A stretch of DNA of 48,747 bases from CAYRUD01 sp964427425 (GCA_964427425.1 CAYRUD010000005.1:1-48747); one strand, 5' to 3'; shown: positions 7,648 through 17,129, counted from the first letter of the stretch. Translations and numbers: made by a program. Notes: generated by a model from the sequence alone, not told the origin.

Positions 7648-9843
7648 TTACTTGCAGGATTTTAACGCATACTCGAAGAGTTGCTCGAGGTATTTACAGG
7701 CTTTACGTTGAGCTGTAGTATTAACCGCTTTGTAGATTATAGAGCCGTTTTCGACTGCTTCAACAAAGAATGAATGGTCTTTAACGTACTCCCTGAGAGA
7801 AATTAATTGCCCTTTTCTTAAGAGAGTTGTCTCGCCAAGCTCTTTTATCTTCTTCATAGATTGTAAGATTTTTAGCATTGGGATAGGAGGTCTTAAAAGC
7901 TTGTTAACCTGTAGGCTTTTTATAGTCGTTACCTCTATCTGCGACTCTTTTTTGATGTTATCGATAAAGCTAGAGTTCCCTTCGGAATATGTCTTTATGG
8001 CATATGATGAATCGGTAATCGTAAACGTACGGCAGCTAAAGTCATCATTTTGTCGTTTTTGAGGAAGAACATATAACTCCATCTGATACGGAAGCTCTCC
8101 GAGCTGTTCGAGGATTTCTTCAGTAAACTCAGCTCCCCCGCTATAGACTGAATCTGAATTAAGGATCTTGAGCTTTCTTCCTTCTCGCTCAATAAACAAT
8201 GGAGATAGATGGCCATTCATGCTTTCGCTGAAACAAATAATAAAAATCCCCTTTGCTTTCTTTGTTGAATAAAAATCCATCACCATTTTCTGGAGAGAAT
8301 CTATATAGAAAGCAGGAGGGAAAAAAACGTCTGAAATGCCCTTTTTCTTTATTTTCTCTTGAAGGGTGTGGAAGACGCCTTGAGAGCTGATGAGAGGTAA
8401 GCTTCCAATCTCGTCAATCTCATTCATGTTGACATACGTTTTAAAGAGAGGTGCTCGTTCAATAGCCTCTTCACAGATCTCTGAAAATAGAAAGAATGTC
8501 TCACTGTAGAAATATTCATTGAGCATATGCATAAGATCAAGGATTTCTTGATCGCTACTCTCAGAAACAATTGTATGTATTAAAGGTGCAAGTTGGAGTG
8601 GAATGCTTGCCCGCTTATTTAGCTCATGGAGCTCATGAAGTATAGCTTCGAGCTCAGAGTGACACGATGAGAAAGAGTGATAAATTTTACCTTGTAGCGA
8701 GTTCATCCGCTCTTCAATTTTAAAAAATGGAATTTTCTCTTTAAGGATCATCAATAAATTAGAGTCGACCAATTCCTTTATTGTATTCCAACTGTTGTAG
8801 AGAATAGTAGGATTGGCTTCGGCAACAGAAGTTAATATTTGCAGTATAATGTCAGAAGGGACGCTCAATTCCTTGAGGTAAGAGAGAAACGCGCCATCGA
8901 GAGAGTTATTTGCGACTCGTTTGATAATATCTAACCGTTGCTCAAATGGGAGTGAGATGTCTTTTACAAAGAGAAGGAGCTTATCGTTCTTGAGCTCTGT
9001 ACACTTTGAAAAAATCTGATAAATCACATCTTCATCAGTAATATTATATTGGTGTATGTGTTCGGCAACAGAGATACCTTTTCTTGCAGCAAGACATGCG
9101 ATTTCAATACGATCTGAAAGTTGAGTGATTCCCAATTGATCAAATTGGTGCGAAACATTGTCTCGAGGAATTGCCTCAGAGGAGAGTTCTTCAATAAGGA
9201 GCTCTTTTTTATCGACTTCACTTTCAATGCCGAAATTCGGAAGAGAGCTTGTTATCGAATATCCTGCCTTGATAAATGTTTTTGCTAGATCAATTCTATG
9301 TGAAAGGGGGAGGTCAAGATACTTTAAGTTTCGTAAAAGAGATCTATTCCTCTTGATATTGTTGAGAGTAACATTCTCTTTTATTTCTACAACCTCTTTA
9401 AGAAGCTGAACTTTCTCTTCTATGTCGAGATCAAAGTCTACAAATATTGTGCTTTCTTCGCTTGCACGAAACCAGTTGCTTAGAGCGAGGATAATAAAAA
9501 TCTCTTTGAAACTTTCCTGAAGTTCTTCTGGTTCTTCAGTCGGGTTTTGTGAAAACAGAGCTTTCTTTACCCTTTGAAGTTTCTCTATTTGAGAAGGATA
9601 ATCAATCTCGACAGCTATATCATAGATGCTTTGAATGAGCTGATTAAGAAGCTCTTTAGAATCATTAACAAGGGCTTCTACGGCTTCTTCTCTATTTCCA
9701 GAAAGAACCTCATCAATTTCATCATCTTCTCTGAGGCTAAGTTCTTCAAGTTGTTGTGTTGCTGATGACAAAAAGAAAGAGTCTTCTAGGTCTAAGTGAG
9801 TGAAAAATTTGAGGTGCTCGGAACTTAGAGATCGAATGCTCAT
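7648..9843 (-). CDS. YopJ-like (clan CE, C55) effector, paralogue 2
   Basis: The protein has 731 residues and begins MSIRSLSSEHLK, sharing its first residues with paralogues 1 and 3. It has the same two-part plan: an all-helical N-terminal region to about residue 490 and a catalytic domain with His545, Asp564 (L-K-I-L-N-S-D-S), Gln598 and Cys604 (RQNDDFSCRTFT). These four residues have exactly the spacing of paralogue 1. K658 and Q661-S lie in the conserved PMLKILQSMKKI segment, and the basic stretch is AQRKACKYLEQ. A shared bridge segment just before the catalytic domain (LHELNK, later ELIELTxLIN in the family, here EILDLMHMLNEYF) marks the domain boundary. It has its own downstream hairpin, so the four genes may not be one transcript. 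All catalytic residues are present, so it is probably active. Confidence 0.8.
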   Translation of the reverse strand: MSIRSLSSEHLKFFTHLDLEDSFFLSSATQQLEELSLREDDEIDEVLSGNREEAVEALVNDSKELLNQLIQSIYDIAVEIDYPSQIEKLQRVKKALFSQNPTEEPEELQESFKEIFIILALSNWFRASEESTIFVDFDLDIEEKVQLLKEVVEIKENVTLNNIKRNRSLLRNLKYLDLPLSHRIDLAKTFIKAGYSITSSLPNFGIESEVDKKELLIEELSSEAIPRDNVSHQFDQLGITQLSDRIEIACLAARKGISVAEHIHQYNITDEDVIYQIFSKCTELKNDKLLLFVKDISLPFEQRLDIIKRVANNSLDGAFLSYLKELSVPSDIILQILTSVAEANPTILYNSWNTIKELVDSNLLMILKEKIPFFKIEERMNSLQGKIYHSFSSCHSELEAILHELHELNKRASIPLQLAPLIHTIVSESSDQEILDLMHMLNEYFYSETFFLFSEICEEAIERAPLFKTYVNMNEIDEIGSLPLISSQGVFHTLQEKIKKKGISDVFFPPAFYIDSLQKMVMDFYSTKKAKGIFIICFSESMNGHLSPLFIEREGRKLKILNSDSVYSGGAEFTEEILEQLGELPYQMELYVLPQKRQNDDFSCRTFTITDSSYAIKTYSEGNSSFIDNIKKESQIEVTTIKSLQVNKLLRPPIPMLKILQSMKKIKELGETTLLRKGQLISLREYVKDHSFFVEAVENGSIIYKAVNTTAQRKACKYLEQLFEYALKSCK

Positions 9844-10058
9844 AGCGAGGGTTATATTCCTTTAGTATTGATTTACGAATCAAGAGTTATTGGTTTTGAT
9901 TCGCTTATTTGAGAGGATGTTTTGATTGTAATTATCTATAGTGAATTTAGTTTGTTATTAAACTATTCAATTTATTAATAGAATTATTAAATAATTAATA
10001 AATAATGCCAATAAAATTAATAACTTAGAGTTGGGGGTTCGTAGCGGACAAGAGGGCG

Positions 10059-12212
10059 TTATCTCTTGCGGACCTGATCATTAGCTTCAGTTGGAGTTTC
10101 GCCTTGGCTCTCCACTACTAAACGTAAGAACTTTTCAAAGTAGGCCGCAGATTTTCGAGGTGCGGTTAGGTTAGCTTTCTTAAAAATTTTAGACCCTGAA
10201 TTCTCTTTTTCGAGATAGAAGCTGTTTTCTTCTATATACTCATTCAAAGTGAGCTCTTTATTTCTTTTGTATAAAACGGATTGAGCAAGTCCCGATATCT
10301 TACTCATCGATTGAGTTAGTTTCATCATAGAAGGAGGAGGGACAGAAATTTTATGTACATTGCTTTGGCTTAGAATTCCTAGCGTAATTGTTGAATTATT
10401 TTTTAGAAATTCAATAAAACGCTGCTCTTTTTTCTCGTATATTGAGATTGCCGCAAAGATGTCTTTGATTGTAAAGATTGGGCAGCTGAATGAATCAAAT
10501 TGTCGTTGTTCAGAGAAAAAATAGATCTCATTTTTGAAGGGAAGTTTCTCACAACTTTTTAGTATCGCGATTGCACAATCTTCCTCTTCTTCATCTTCTT
10601 CATCCTCATCTGCGGAAAGAGAGTCAGAGATAAGAATTTTGAGAGTATCCTTGTCTTTTTCAAAGATAAGGGGAGAGTAATGAAATAATGAAGAAAATTC
10701 AAATTCGAGAATAAAAACGGCTTCTGTACAACTCGAATTTTGAAATTGTTGTACCTGTTCTTCTAGTTCTGAAAGATCAAAAGGCTTTGGGCAAAAGATT
10801 TGTTTTATACTTTTTTTTCGTAACTTCTCTTCGATGATGTAATGGATGCCTTCTTTTGTTAAAAGAGGAACATAAAGATCGGTGTATTCATAGAAAGTAA
10901 GCTGTACGTATGATTTTAATTGAGGATAGAGATCTATAGCTCTTTCACACACTTCACCGAGTAAAAATATACTTTTATCAAAATAGTTTTCGCGAATCAG
11001 CCGTGTGAGCTCAATAAGTTCTTTTCCATCACACTGCTGAGCTATTTTTTTAGTAACTCGATCGAGTTTGAAAGGGATGCCATGTTTTTTATTAAGTTCA
11101 TGGAGGTCTTGTAAAATGCCTTCGAATTCTTTTTGTATCAAAGGAAAACGATACGTCTTACACTCTTTTAATCGCTTAATGCGCTTTTCAAGTTGGAAGA
11201 ATGGATTCTTAGCCTTCAGAAATTCTGTTTCTGTAACGAGCTGGAGCGTTTCAATTTTAGACCAGTGCGTAAAAGTAAATGTAGGGAAGTTCTCAGTGGC
11301 ATATAGGAGGAGATGATGGTTCTCTATAGGGTCAAGATTAATCTTTTTTAGGCGAGAGAAAAATTCTAAATCGCAAGAGAAGTCTATAATTTTTTGAGCA
11401 ATCAGAAGGCGATGCTCTCTAGTCAATTCAGCGTCTTTAATGTATTCTAGAAGCTCAGCATGTTTTTCGTGCTTTAGACATGTCAAGAATATATTATATC
11501 GGTCTTCCTCGTTCGGAAGATTGTAGTAGGAGATCTTTCTCGCAACAACGACTCCTTTCTCAGCAGCTGCACGAGCAAGAGTAAGTCGATCCTCAGATTT
11601 GCTCAATTCTAAATGCTGGATATATATTGAGACATAGTCTGGTGGTATGTTGGCCGATTCTAACTCGCTCTTTGCAAGAAGAAATCTAACATCTTCTCTT
11701 ATGAATTCAAATTTATCTATGTATGGTGTGATTGGAAAGCCGACCTTAATGAGGTATCTGGCTAATATTTCCCTGTGTGCCGATTCAAGGCCAAGATTGT
11801 GAATGTCTCTTACAATGTAAATTGGAGCGCCTACATAAGTACATATGAGATAACAGATAGCCTGAAGTCGCTCTAAAGATGAAAGAGAGCTCTTTGAATC
11901 TGTGCCAAAGTAGATGCTTCTCATGAAGTTTTGATAGGCAATCTTTTTCTCTAAGGTTTCTTCAGAAGATCGCTCTATAACCGGATTTAATTGATGTGCG
12001 GTTTGATAGAGGTTTTGAGATGAAATGACTTGAGTATCTTCTTCCGACTCAAGAGTTGCTGCTTGAGTCGAATCTTGGGAGGTTTCCTGATCTTCTTCAG
12101 ATGGCTCAGAGTGCGTTTCATTTTGAGGCTGATAGGTTGGATCTACACTCTCAGAGGGTGCATTTTCTAAAAAGGGAGGACTAAGACTCGGTCGTAATGA
12201 TTGAATGCTCAT
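10059..12212 (-). CDS. YopJ-like (clan CE, C55) effector, paralogue 3, with acidic insertion
   Basis: The protein has 717 residues and begins MSIQSLRPSLSPPF. Residues 15-70 are rich in Ser, Glu, Gln and Thr and probably disordered, as expected for a secretion and chaperone segment. The helical region follows. Catalytic residues are His511, Asp530 (L-K-I-L-I-S-D-S), Gln571 and Cys577 (RQFDSFSCPIFT). The Asp-to-Cys distance is 47 rather than 40 because of an insertion of nearly unbroken Asp/Glu (residues about 534-545) right after the catalytic Asp. K631 and Q634-S and the APRKSAAYFEK stretch are conserved, and the C terminus has an extra basic tail (QVRKR). The acidic loop sits beside the active site and could change substrate choice. 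A 215-base AT-rich gap separates it from paralogue 2. Confidence 0.8.
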   Translation of the reverse strand: MSIQSLRPSLSPPFLENAPSESVDPTYQPQNETHSEPSEEDQETSQDSTQAATLESEEDTQVISSQNLYQTAHQLNPVIERSSEETLEKKIAYQNFMRSIYFGTDSKSSLSSLERLQAICYLICTYVGAPIYIVRDIHNLGLESAHREILARYLIKVGFPITPYIDKFEFIREDVRFLLAKSELESANIPPDYVSIYIQHLELSKSEDRLTLARAAAEKGVVVARKISYYNLPNEEDRYNIFLTCLKHEKHAELLEYIKDAELTREHRLLIAQKIIDFSCDLEFFSRLKKINLDPIENHHLLLYATENFPTFTFTHWSKIETLQLVTETEFLKAKNPFFQLEKRIKRLKECKTYRFPLIQKEFEGILQDLHELNKKHGIPFKLDRVTKKIAQQCDGKELIELTRLIRENYFDKSIFLLGEVCERAIDLYPQLKSYVQLTFYEYTDLYVPLLTKEGIHYIIEEKLRKKSIKQIFCPKPFDLSELEEQVQQFQNSSCTEAVFILEFEFSSLFHYSPLIFEKDKDTLKILISDSLSADEDEEDEEEEDCAIAILKSCEKLPFKNEIYFFSEQRQFDSFSCPIFTIKDIFAAISIYEKKEQRFIEFLKNNSTITLGILSQSNVHKISVPPPSMMKLTQSMSKISGLAQSVLYKRNKELTLNEYIEENSFYLEKENSGSKIFKKANLTAPRKSAAYFEKFLRLVVESQGETPTEANDQVRKR

Positions 12213-12442
12213 GTATTCGCGTGATCCTACGATATAACTTTTACTGTGGTTAATTATTTTCGTTTTTTAGATTAGATCGTAGTTCAGTGTGAATCGATGT
12301 TAGATAAGAAATGTTGAATTATAATTTTTCGATAAAATAATCAGAAAAAAATGTAAATAATTATAGTTTTAATTTCTTCGGTGAAGGTGGAACTGAGTCT
12401 TTTCTCTCGGTCTGATGATGTTGTTTGCGCCTGCGAAAAAGA

Positions 12443-14416
12443 TTATTCTTCCGCTTTTTTGTGATGCTCTACTGCGAGACAAAGGGTCTTCTCGAAATAT
12501 TTGGCAGATTTTTTCTCTGCTGTGAGATTCGCAAGCTTATAGATGAGATGATCAGCGCTGATAGGTATCAAAGTCATGAAGGTGTTTTCTTTCACATACT
12601 CGTCTAACGTAATTGATATTCCCTTTTTTTCTACTCCCTTGAGGCCAATTTCTCTTATCTTTTTGAGAGATTGCGTCATTTTCATGAAGGCAGAAGGAGG
12701 ATTAATGACTCTTTTGAATGGAATGTCTTCATAATTATCGACCTCGATGGTTGACGCGCTTTCTAAGTAATCGAAAAAGCTACCCTGTTTTTCAGCGAAT
12801 ATCTTTATGAATTCAGATATGTCTTTGACGGTGAAGGTGCGGCAGCTCACTATGTCTTTTTCTCGACGGTAGGTTGTTGCATAGAACTCAACAGGAAGAG
12901 AGAGTTCCTTAAGTGTATGAAGAATAGGCTCGGAGAATATCAGGGCGTTCGTATCATCAGAAAGAGAATCAGAGTTGAAAATTTTAAGAGAGGCGCCTTC
13001 TCGCTCAATGATAATTGACGTCAGATGTTGAGGTCTTTCATCAGTAAAAATGATAGAGAAAACAGCCTTTGTTTTACCTGTTCTGTAAAATTCATGTACT
13101 TTTAATGGCAATTCTTTAAGAGGAAACGAAGGCGCTGTGAAGACTTGCTCGGTAAGATCTGCTTTCTTCAGCTTTTCTTTAATCAATTGATCAACGCCTT
13201 CAGCTGTCAATATGGGCACATATAGTTTTTTAAAGGCGATCGTACTTATAAGTTCTATGTAACAGGAGATTTTTGGAAGCTTAGACACTGCGAATGAATA
13301 GACGATCTTTTGTAATATAAGACTTTGAGCAAAAAAATGCCTGTTTATAAGTTTTGCTAATTCAACTAACTCATCTTGAGTACACCCACTTGCTATATGG
13401 AGAAAATAGCCCTCCAAGCTAAACGGGATAGGGGAGTTCTTATTTATTCGATGAATTTTCTCGAGAATTTTCTCGAGTCTACCCCATGTTTCCTGATTGG
13501 AGAGAGTAAAAGGGATATGCTCTACGAGTGTATTCAATTGCTTATGAAGCTTATTCAATTGAGAAAAGGGAGTGATATTGTCGAGAGCTTCCGCAATTCT
13601 TGGGCTCATTTTTTTAATATAAGACCAATTGTTGTGTAAAAGTGCGGGATTCTCTTGTGCAAAAAAAAGAAGAAGATTCAGTGATGTTTCATCATCAAGT
13701 TGAAGATCTGTCCATTCTTGGATGAGGTATGAGTTTGTTTCCGACGTTCCGATCTTTTTAACAAGATTAATAAATAGTTCTTGCTCAAGTTGTAGTTCTT
13801 TAAGCTTTATCAAATCGATTTTATTATGTGAGCGAATGAGGACAGCAAGTGTGTGATACAGATCTTCGGGCTTTGTGATATTATAATGCGTCAGATTTCG
13901 TAGGACAGCAGAAGATCTTTTTGTAGCTGCTTTTTGAGCTACTTTGACGCGCTCGTCATAGTGTGTGATATGAAAATCAGCGAAATGCTCTGAGATCTTA
14001 TCTTCAAAGGTTGCGTCTAATATCTTGTGAGCAAATGAACTTCGTTCTCTTTCTTCATGTAGACCGAAGTCGTTGATTGTCTCTCGAATAGCAGTATTTT
14101 CAGAGAGGTGGCTTATATGCAGGTAATGTAAATATGCCAGCTCAATTCGCTGCTGCAGGCTTAAGCTTCCTCGAGACAAGTTCTGAATGGTAGAGATACT
14201 GTAGTCTCCCTTCTGGAAAAGGATTTGCAAAGACTCATACGAATCCTCATGACAGAATTCAGAATAGAAAATGGGGTTGTTTTGAGAGAGATCTCCATCC
14301 ATAACACTTGGTTCTTTGAGATCACCTAGTTCTCTATGAGTTATAGTTGAGGTTCTATAGGTCGCAGATTGAGGTGAGTGCAAGATGTTAAGATAGTTGG
14401 AGGTGCTAAAGCTCAT
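12443..14416 (-). CDS. YopJ-like (clan CE, C55) effector, paralogue 4, with altered oxyanion position
   Basis: This is the shortest paralogue, with 657 residues, and is probably the first gene of the minus-strand cluster. AAGG lies ten bases before ATG 14416. It begins MSFSTSNYLNILHSPQS, so it lacks the MSI start of the others. It has His464, Asp483 (L-K-I-F-N-S-D-S) and Cys525 (EKDIVSCRTFT). The residue six before Cys, Gln in the other three and in YopJ, is Glu519 here. That Gln helps form the oxyanion hole, so activity may be changed or lost. K579, Q582-S and AEKKSAKYFEK are conserved. The helical region is shorter than in the others, with one fewer early unit. Its role is as for paralogue 1; this one could be a decoy or a regulator. 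Confidence 0.78.
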   Translation of the reverse strand: MSFSTSNYLNILHSPQSATYRTSTITHRELGDLKEPSVMDGDLSQNNPIFYSEFCHEDSYESLQILFQKGDYSISTIQNLSRGSLSLQQRIELAYLHYLHISHLSENTAIRETINDFGLHEERERSSFAHKILDATFEDKISEHFADFHITHYDERVKVAQKAATKRSSAVLRNLTHYNITKPEDLYHTLAVLIRSHNKIDLIKLKELQLEQELFINLVKKIGTSETNSYLIQEWTDLQLDDETSLNLLLFFAQENPALLHNNWSYIKKMSPRIAEALDNITPFSQLNKLHKQLNTLVEHIPFTLSNQETWGRLEKILEKIHRINKNSPIPFSLEGYFLHIASGCTQDELVELAKLINRHFFAQSLILQKIVYSFAVSKLPKISCYIELISTIAFKKLYVPILTAEGVDQLIKEKLKKADLTEQVFTAPSFPLKELPLKVHEFYRTGKTKAVFSIIFTDERPQHLTSIIIEREGASLKIFNSDSLSDDTNALIFSEPILHTLKELSLPVEFYATTYRREKDIVSCRTFTVKDISEFIKIFAEKQGSFFDYLESASTIEVDNYEDIPFKRVINPPSAFMKMTQSLKKIREIGLKGVEKKGISITLDEYVKENTFMTLIPISADHLIYKLANLTAEKKSAKYFEKTLCLAVEHHKKAEE

Positions 14417-14766
14417 TACTCATGAACCTTTTTTATTAAATATCTTTTAGTAGTGTTATATGAGTGTGTTGTATAATTAAATTTATAAACAAGCCTGATA
14501 ATTTTATGACTAGTTAAAGATATAAGATATGATTATTTGCTATTGATAGCTTGTTATCTGAACAGGGATGAATGATGATTCGTTCTCATTATGTTTTGAA
14601 GAAAAGCCTAAGGATTGCCGTCTAAGGTGGGTTGTCACTATAGTTCTCTATTGCGAAGAGTGTTTTAATGATGCTTTTTCTTTAGAAAAAGGGTTCATTC
14701 TGAGCTCTCTCGCTCTTCTTTTTTATTATTCATTTCTCTCTATCGAATGTGGAGGTAATACGAACT
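14417..14766. other. Divergent intergenic region
   Basis: These 350 bases lie between divergent genes (12443-14416 on minus and 14767-15114 on plus). The first 130 are strongly AT-rich and should hold the promoter of the YopJ-like cluster. A plus-strand open frame from 14568 runs into the next gene but has no family resemblance and overlaps a better-supported start, so I do not call it. Confidence 0.5.
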
Positions 14767-15114
14767 ATGACACTGCCTGCAAATTTTGCTATGAGACCTG
14801 GAGAGACACCTCGACACTATTTTCGTAACGTCTGTATTGAGTTTAAAAAGCTTGTCCAAGCAACGCGCAACATCGATGAGCTTGAGCAAGCGATGCAGAA
14901 CTTTATCAATACGAGCAAAAACATGAATTGGCACCCTGAGAGCTCTGGGGTGTATCGAAAGGATGTGGGAGAGAAGGCTGCAGAAAAAGTGTGGAGTGAA
15001 TTTAAGCGATACATAGAGAGCATTAGAAATGGGACAAACCACGTCTATCAAAAAGATATTCTCCAAGCAATCGACGATGTTGAGCAATTAATAGAAGTGA
15101 ATAAAGTGTCTTGA
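14767..15114 (+). CDS. Small helical protein of unknown function
   Basis: The protein has 115 residues from ATG 14767, chosen because GGAGGT lies 11 bases upstream. A GTG at 14749 in the same frame would place that site inside the gene. The sequence is soluble, charged and predicted mostly helical, with no signal peptide, no membrane segment and no motif I recognise. It is single-copy in the window. A strong terminator follows, shared with the convergent gene, so it is a one-gene transcript. Confidence 0.65.
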   Translation: MTLPANFAMRPGETPRHYFRNVCIEFKKLVQATRNIDELEQAMQNFINTSKNMNWHPESSGVYRKDVGEKAAEKVWSEFKRYIESIRNGTNHVYQKDILQAIDDVEQLIEVNKVS

Positions 15115-15125
15115 GAGTTGGTTAG

Positions 15126-15154
15126 ACTTTCCTCTATCTTTGCTAGAGGAAAGT
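15126..15154. terminator. Bidirectional terminator hairpin
   Basis: ACTTTCCTCTA (15126-15136) and TAGAGGAAAGT (15144-15154) form a perfect 11-bp stem with a 7-base loop between convergent genes. Confidence 0.7.
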
Positions 15155-15166
15155 TGCCTCAAATAT

Positions 15167-15835
15167 TCACTCTATGATCTCTATATGAGCTGTTTTGAGG
15201 GCCTTTATCCATTCTTCTCGAAGATGGGGATCTAGTTCTGAAGCCTTTTTTGTGTATGCGATACGATGAATGCCTTTTTTAGTTGTTATCAGCCGAGCGA
15301 TTTCGACTTGCGCATCTAGAATGTGGAGCATTAAAGGAAGCTCCCACCTTCTAACTGCGTTTGTTTTTTGGAGGACTTTCCATTCGTAAAGAGCGCTCTC
15401 AGGAGAGGCTTGTAAGACTTCAGTAACAACGCCGGGATAGTGGCTTTTCATATCGTCAATAATGAGGGATGCAAGTGTATCCGCGGTACAGCTTCTCCTT
15501 GCGAATGAAAAGGGGAGATACTGTATTTGGAGAAGCTCACTCCAATTCTCAATCTTTTCACCCTCTGGTACCCATTCAAAAACAGAGCCCTCAGTAGTAA
15601 TGGATTTAAAAGCGAAGGTCCATTTTTCCATATTCGTGTCATCAGAGAGAGTAAGTACAATAGCTTCTGTTATCAGGGGGGATTTGGAATCACTTGGCGT
15701 AACAAGAGGAGCTGTTGAGATTGTGCGGGGGGATAGATCGTTGGCAAAAATGGGTGAGCAATAAAAAAGGGCGTAAAGCGCACAGAATAAAACATAGGAT
15801 GTATTAAATATTTTATGCATGATTCGTTGTGTCAT
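15167..15835 (-). CDS. Exported hypothetical protein, paralogue of 31630-32133
   Basis: ATG 15835 is chosen; a TTG 25 codons upstream gives an unlikely long leader. Residues 1-32 form a signal peptide (MHKIFNTSYVLFCALYALFY, then CSPIFA). The mature protein shares a pattern with the product of 31630-32133: W-V-P-E-G-E or Y-V-P-K-G-E, then I-Q-Y-L-P or I-N-Q-Y-P, a central L-Y-E-W, and a C-terminal R-I/L-I-x-Y-x-x-x-x-x-x-x-x-D followed by L-R-x-x-W-I-x-x-L-x-x-A-x-I. The two therefore belong to one exported family, split across the window. No enzymatic motif is visible. A periplasmic or secreted location is likely. Confidence 0.7.
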   Translation of the reverse strand: MTQRIMHKIFNTSYVLFCALYALFYCSPIFANDLSPRTISTAPLVTPSDSKSPLITEAIVLTLSDDTNMEKWTFAFKSITTEGSVFEWVPEGEKIENWSELLQIQYLPFSFARRSCTADTLASLIIDDMKSHYPGVVTEVLQASPESALYEWKVLQKTNAVRRWELPLMLHILDAQVEIARLITTKKGIHRIAYTKKASELDPHLREEWIKALKTAHIEIIE

Positions 15836-16019
15836 AGTATCTTTTATACTGCCGGTTTTTTTGATGAAAATGTGGAATTCTTCTGAGTGAGGAAGCTCTA
15901 TTGAGCTCAAATCGATTATTATGAAGGAATCAGAACAGTTTATAGTTCGCTTGATTCACTAATAATGTGTATCCTCTCATCTCATTACATTATTTTTCCA
16001 TTGCGAAGCTTGTTGGTGT

Positions 16020-17009
16020 ATGACTGAATCACATTCTCTTTTTCTTCCTTTAATCACTGATGGGGAAGATAAATCATCCCCTTTAAAAAATCGGATTAGG
16101 AACAACTATCGCCATATTCGAAAGTGGGCGAAACGCACTGAGACGAACTGCTTTCGAATATACGATAGAGATATACCGGAATATCATTTCGCTATCGATT
16201 TCTATGCGGGGCGATTTCTCGTACATTATTTTCCTCGATCTAAAGATGAGCAAGAGCCTCCTCCAGAGTTTTGTCAAATGGTCGTGGGCGTCTTGAAAGA
16301 GCTCTTTTCAGTTGATGAGAGCTCGATCTATTGGAGATCACGGATCAAGCGTGAAAAAACTCAGCAGTACGAAAAAAATGACGACTCTAAAGAGTTCTTT
16401 AAGGTTATTGAGTATGGGACTTTATTTAAGGTTAATCTCAGTGACTACCTGGATACAGGACTCTTTTTAGACCATCGTGAGACAAGGCGTTATGTCGCGT
16501 CTCTTTCAAAAGGAAAGAGACTGTTAAATCTTTTCGCATATACCTGCTCATTTAGTGTTCATGCTGCCAAGGCAGGAGCTGTTTTCACAAAAAGTGTCGA
16601 TTTATCGAATACCTATACGGCGTGGGGAGAGGATAATTTTCGAATTAACGGGCTCTCTCTTCAAAATAATCCGATCGTACGAGCTGATTGTATACGATTT
16701 CTCGACGACGAGATTCGATATTCACGTGAGGAGTATGACATTATTGTTATCGACCATCCGACAATCTCGAGATCGAAGAAAATGGACGGGATGTTTGATA
16801 TCCAATTAGATTACCCGGTTCTTATTTCCAAAGCGCTTCGATTGCTAAAAAAAGATGGAATCCTCTTCTTCAGCACTAATTCTCGAAAGTTTACCTTCGA
16901 TGAAAGCTATTTTGAGGGCTGCTCAGTCATTGATGTAAGCGCAAAAACGATTCCAATGGATTTCCATGATCAGCGAATTCATCGCTGCTGGAAAATAACG
17001 AAGAGCTGA
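16020..17009 (+). CDS. RlmK-like 23S rRNA methyltransferase (stand-alone)
   Basis: The protein has 329 residues and corresponds to the C-terminal half of E. coli RlmKL (YcbY), the RlmK domain that makes m7G2069 in 23S rRNA. Matching landmarks are K-R-E-K-T-Q-Q-Y-E (110-118), V-N-L-S-D-Y-L-D-T-G-L-F-L-D-H-R (138-153), the SAM motif LLNLFAYTCSFSVHAAKAGA (168-187), and the C-terminal D-F-x-D-Q-R-I-H-R-C-W. The usual catalytic-site I-D-P-P-T-F reads I-D-H-P-T-I here (244-249), a Pro-to-His change. The N-terminal THUMP and RlmL parts of the fused gammaproteobacterial enzyme are absent, as in many bacteria. It is cytosolic, and a terminator lies nine bases after the stop. Confidence 0.8.
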   Translation: MTESHSLFLPLITDGEDKSSPLKNRIRNNYRHIRKWAKRTETNCFRIYDRDIPEYHFAIDFYAGRFLVHYFPRSKDEQEPPPEFCQMVVGVLKELFSVDESSIYWRSRIKREKTQQYEKNDDSKEFFKVIEYGTLFKVNLSDYLDTGLFLDHRETRRYVASLSKGKRLLNLFAYTCSFSVHAAKAGAVFTKSVDLSNTYTAWGEDNFRINGLSLQNNPIVRADCIRFLDDEIRYSREEYDIIVIDHPTISRSKKMDGMFDIQLDYPVLISKALRLLKKDGILFFSTNSRKFTFDESYFEGCSVIDVSAKTIPMDFHDQRIHRCWKITKS

Positions 17010-17017
17010 ACCAAGAA

Positions 17018-17045
17018 GAGTGAGTATAAAGAAAGATACTCACTC
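17018..17045 (+). terminator. Terminator hairpin
   Basis: GAGTGAGTAT (17018-17027) and ATACTCACTC (17036-17045) form a perfect 10-bp stem with an 8-base loop, followed by TTAAT. It ends the RlmK-like gene and may also serve the convergent GNAT gene. Confidence 0.65.
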
Positions 17046-17129
17046 TTAATACTTTGGATTAGTTGGCCTTAGCTACAACATGAATTCGTGAGAGCATATA
17101 TCCTCTTTCAGGGGTTCGTAAGAGCTACA

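Noticed and set aside
14568..14828. 86-codon plus-strand frame before the small helical gene
   Set aside because: It has no convincing signal or family and overlaps the better-supported start at 14767.
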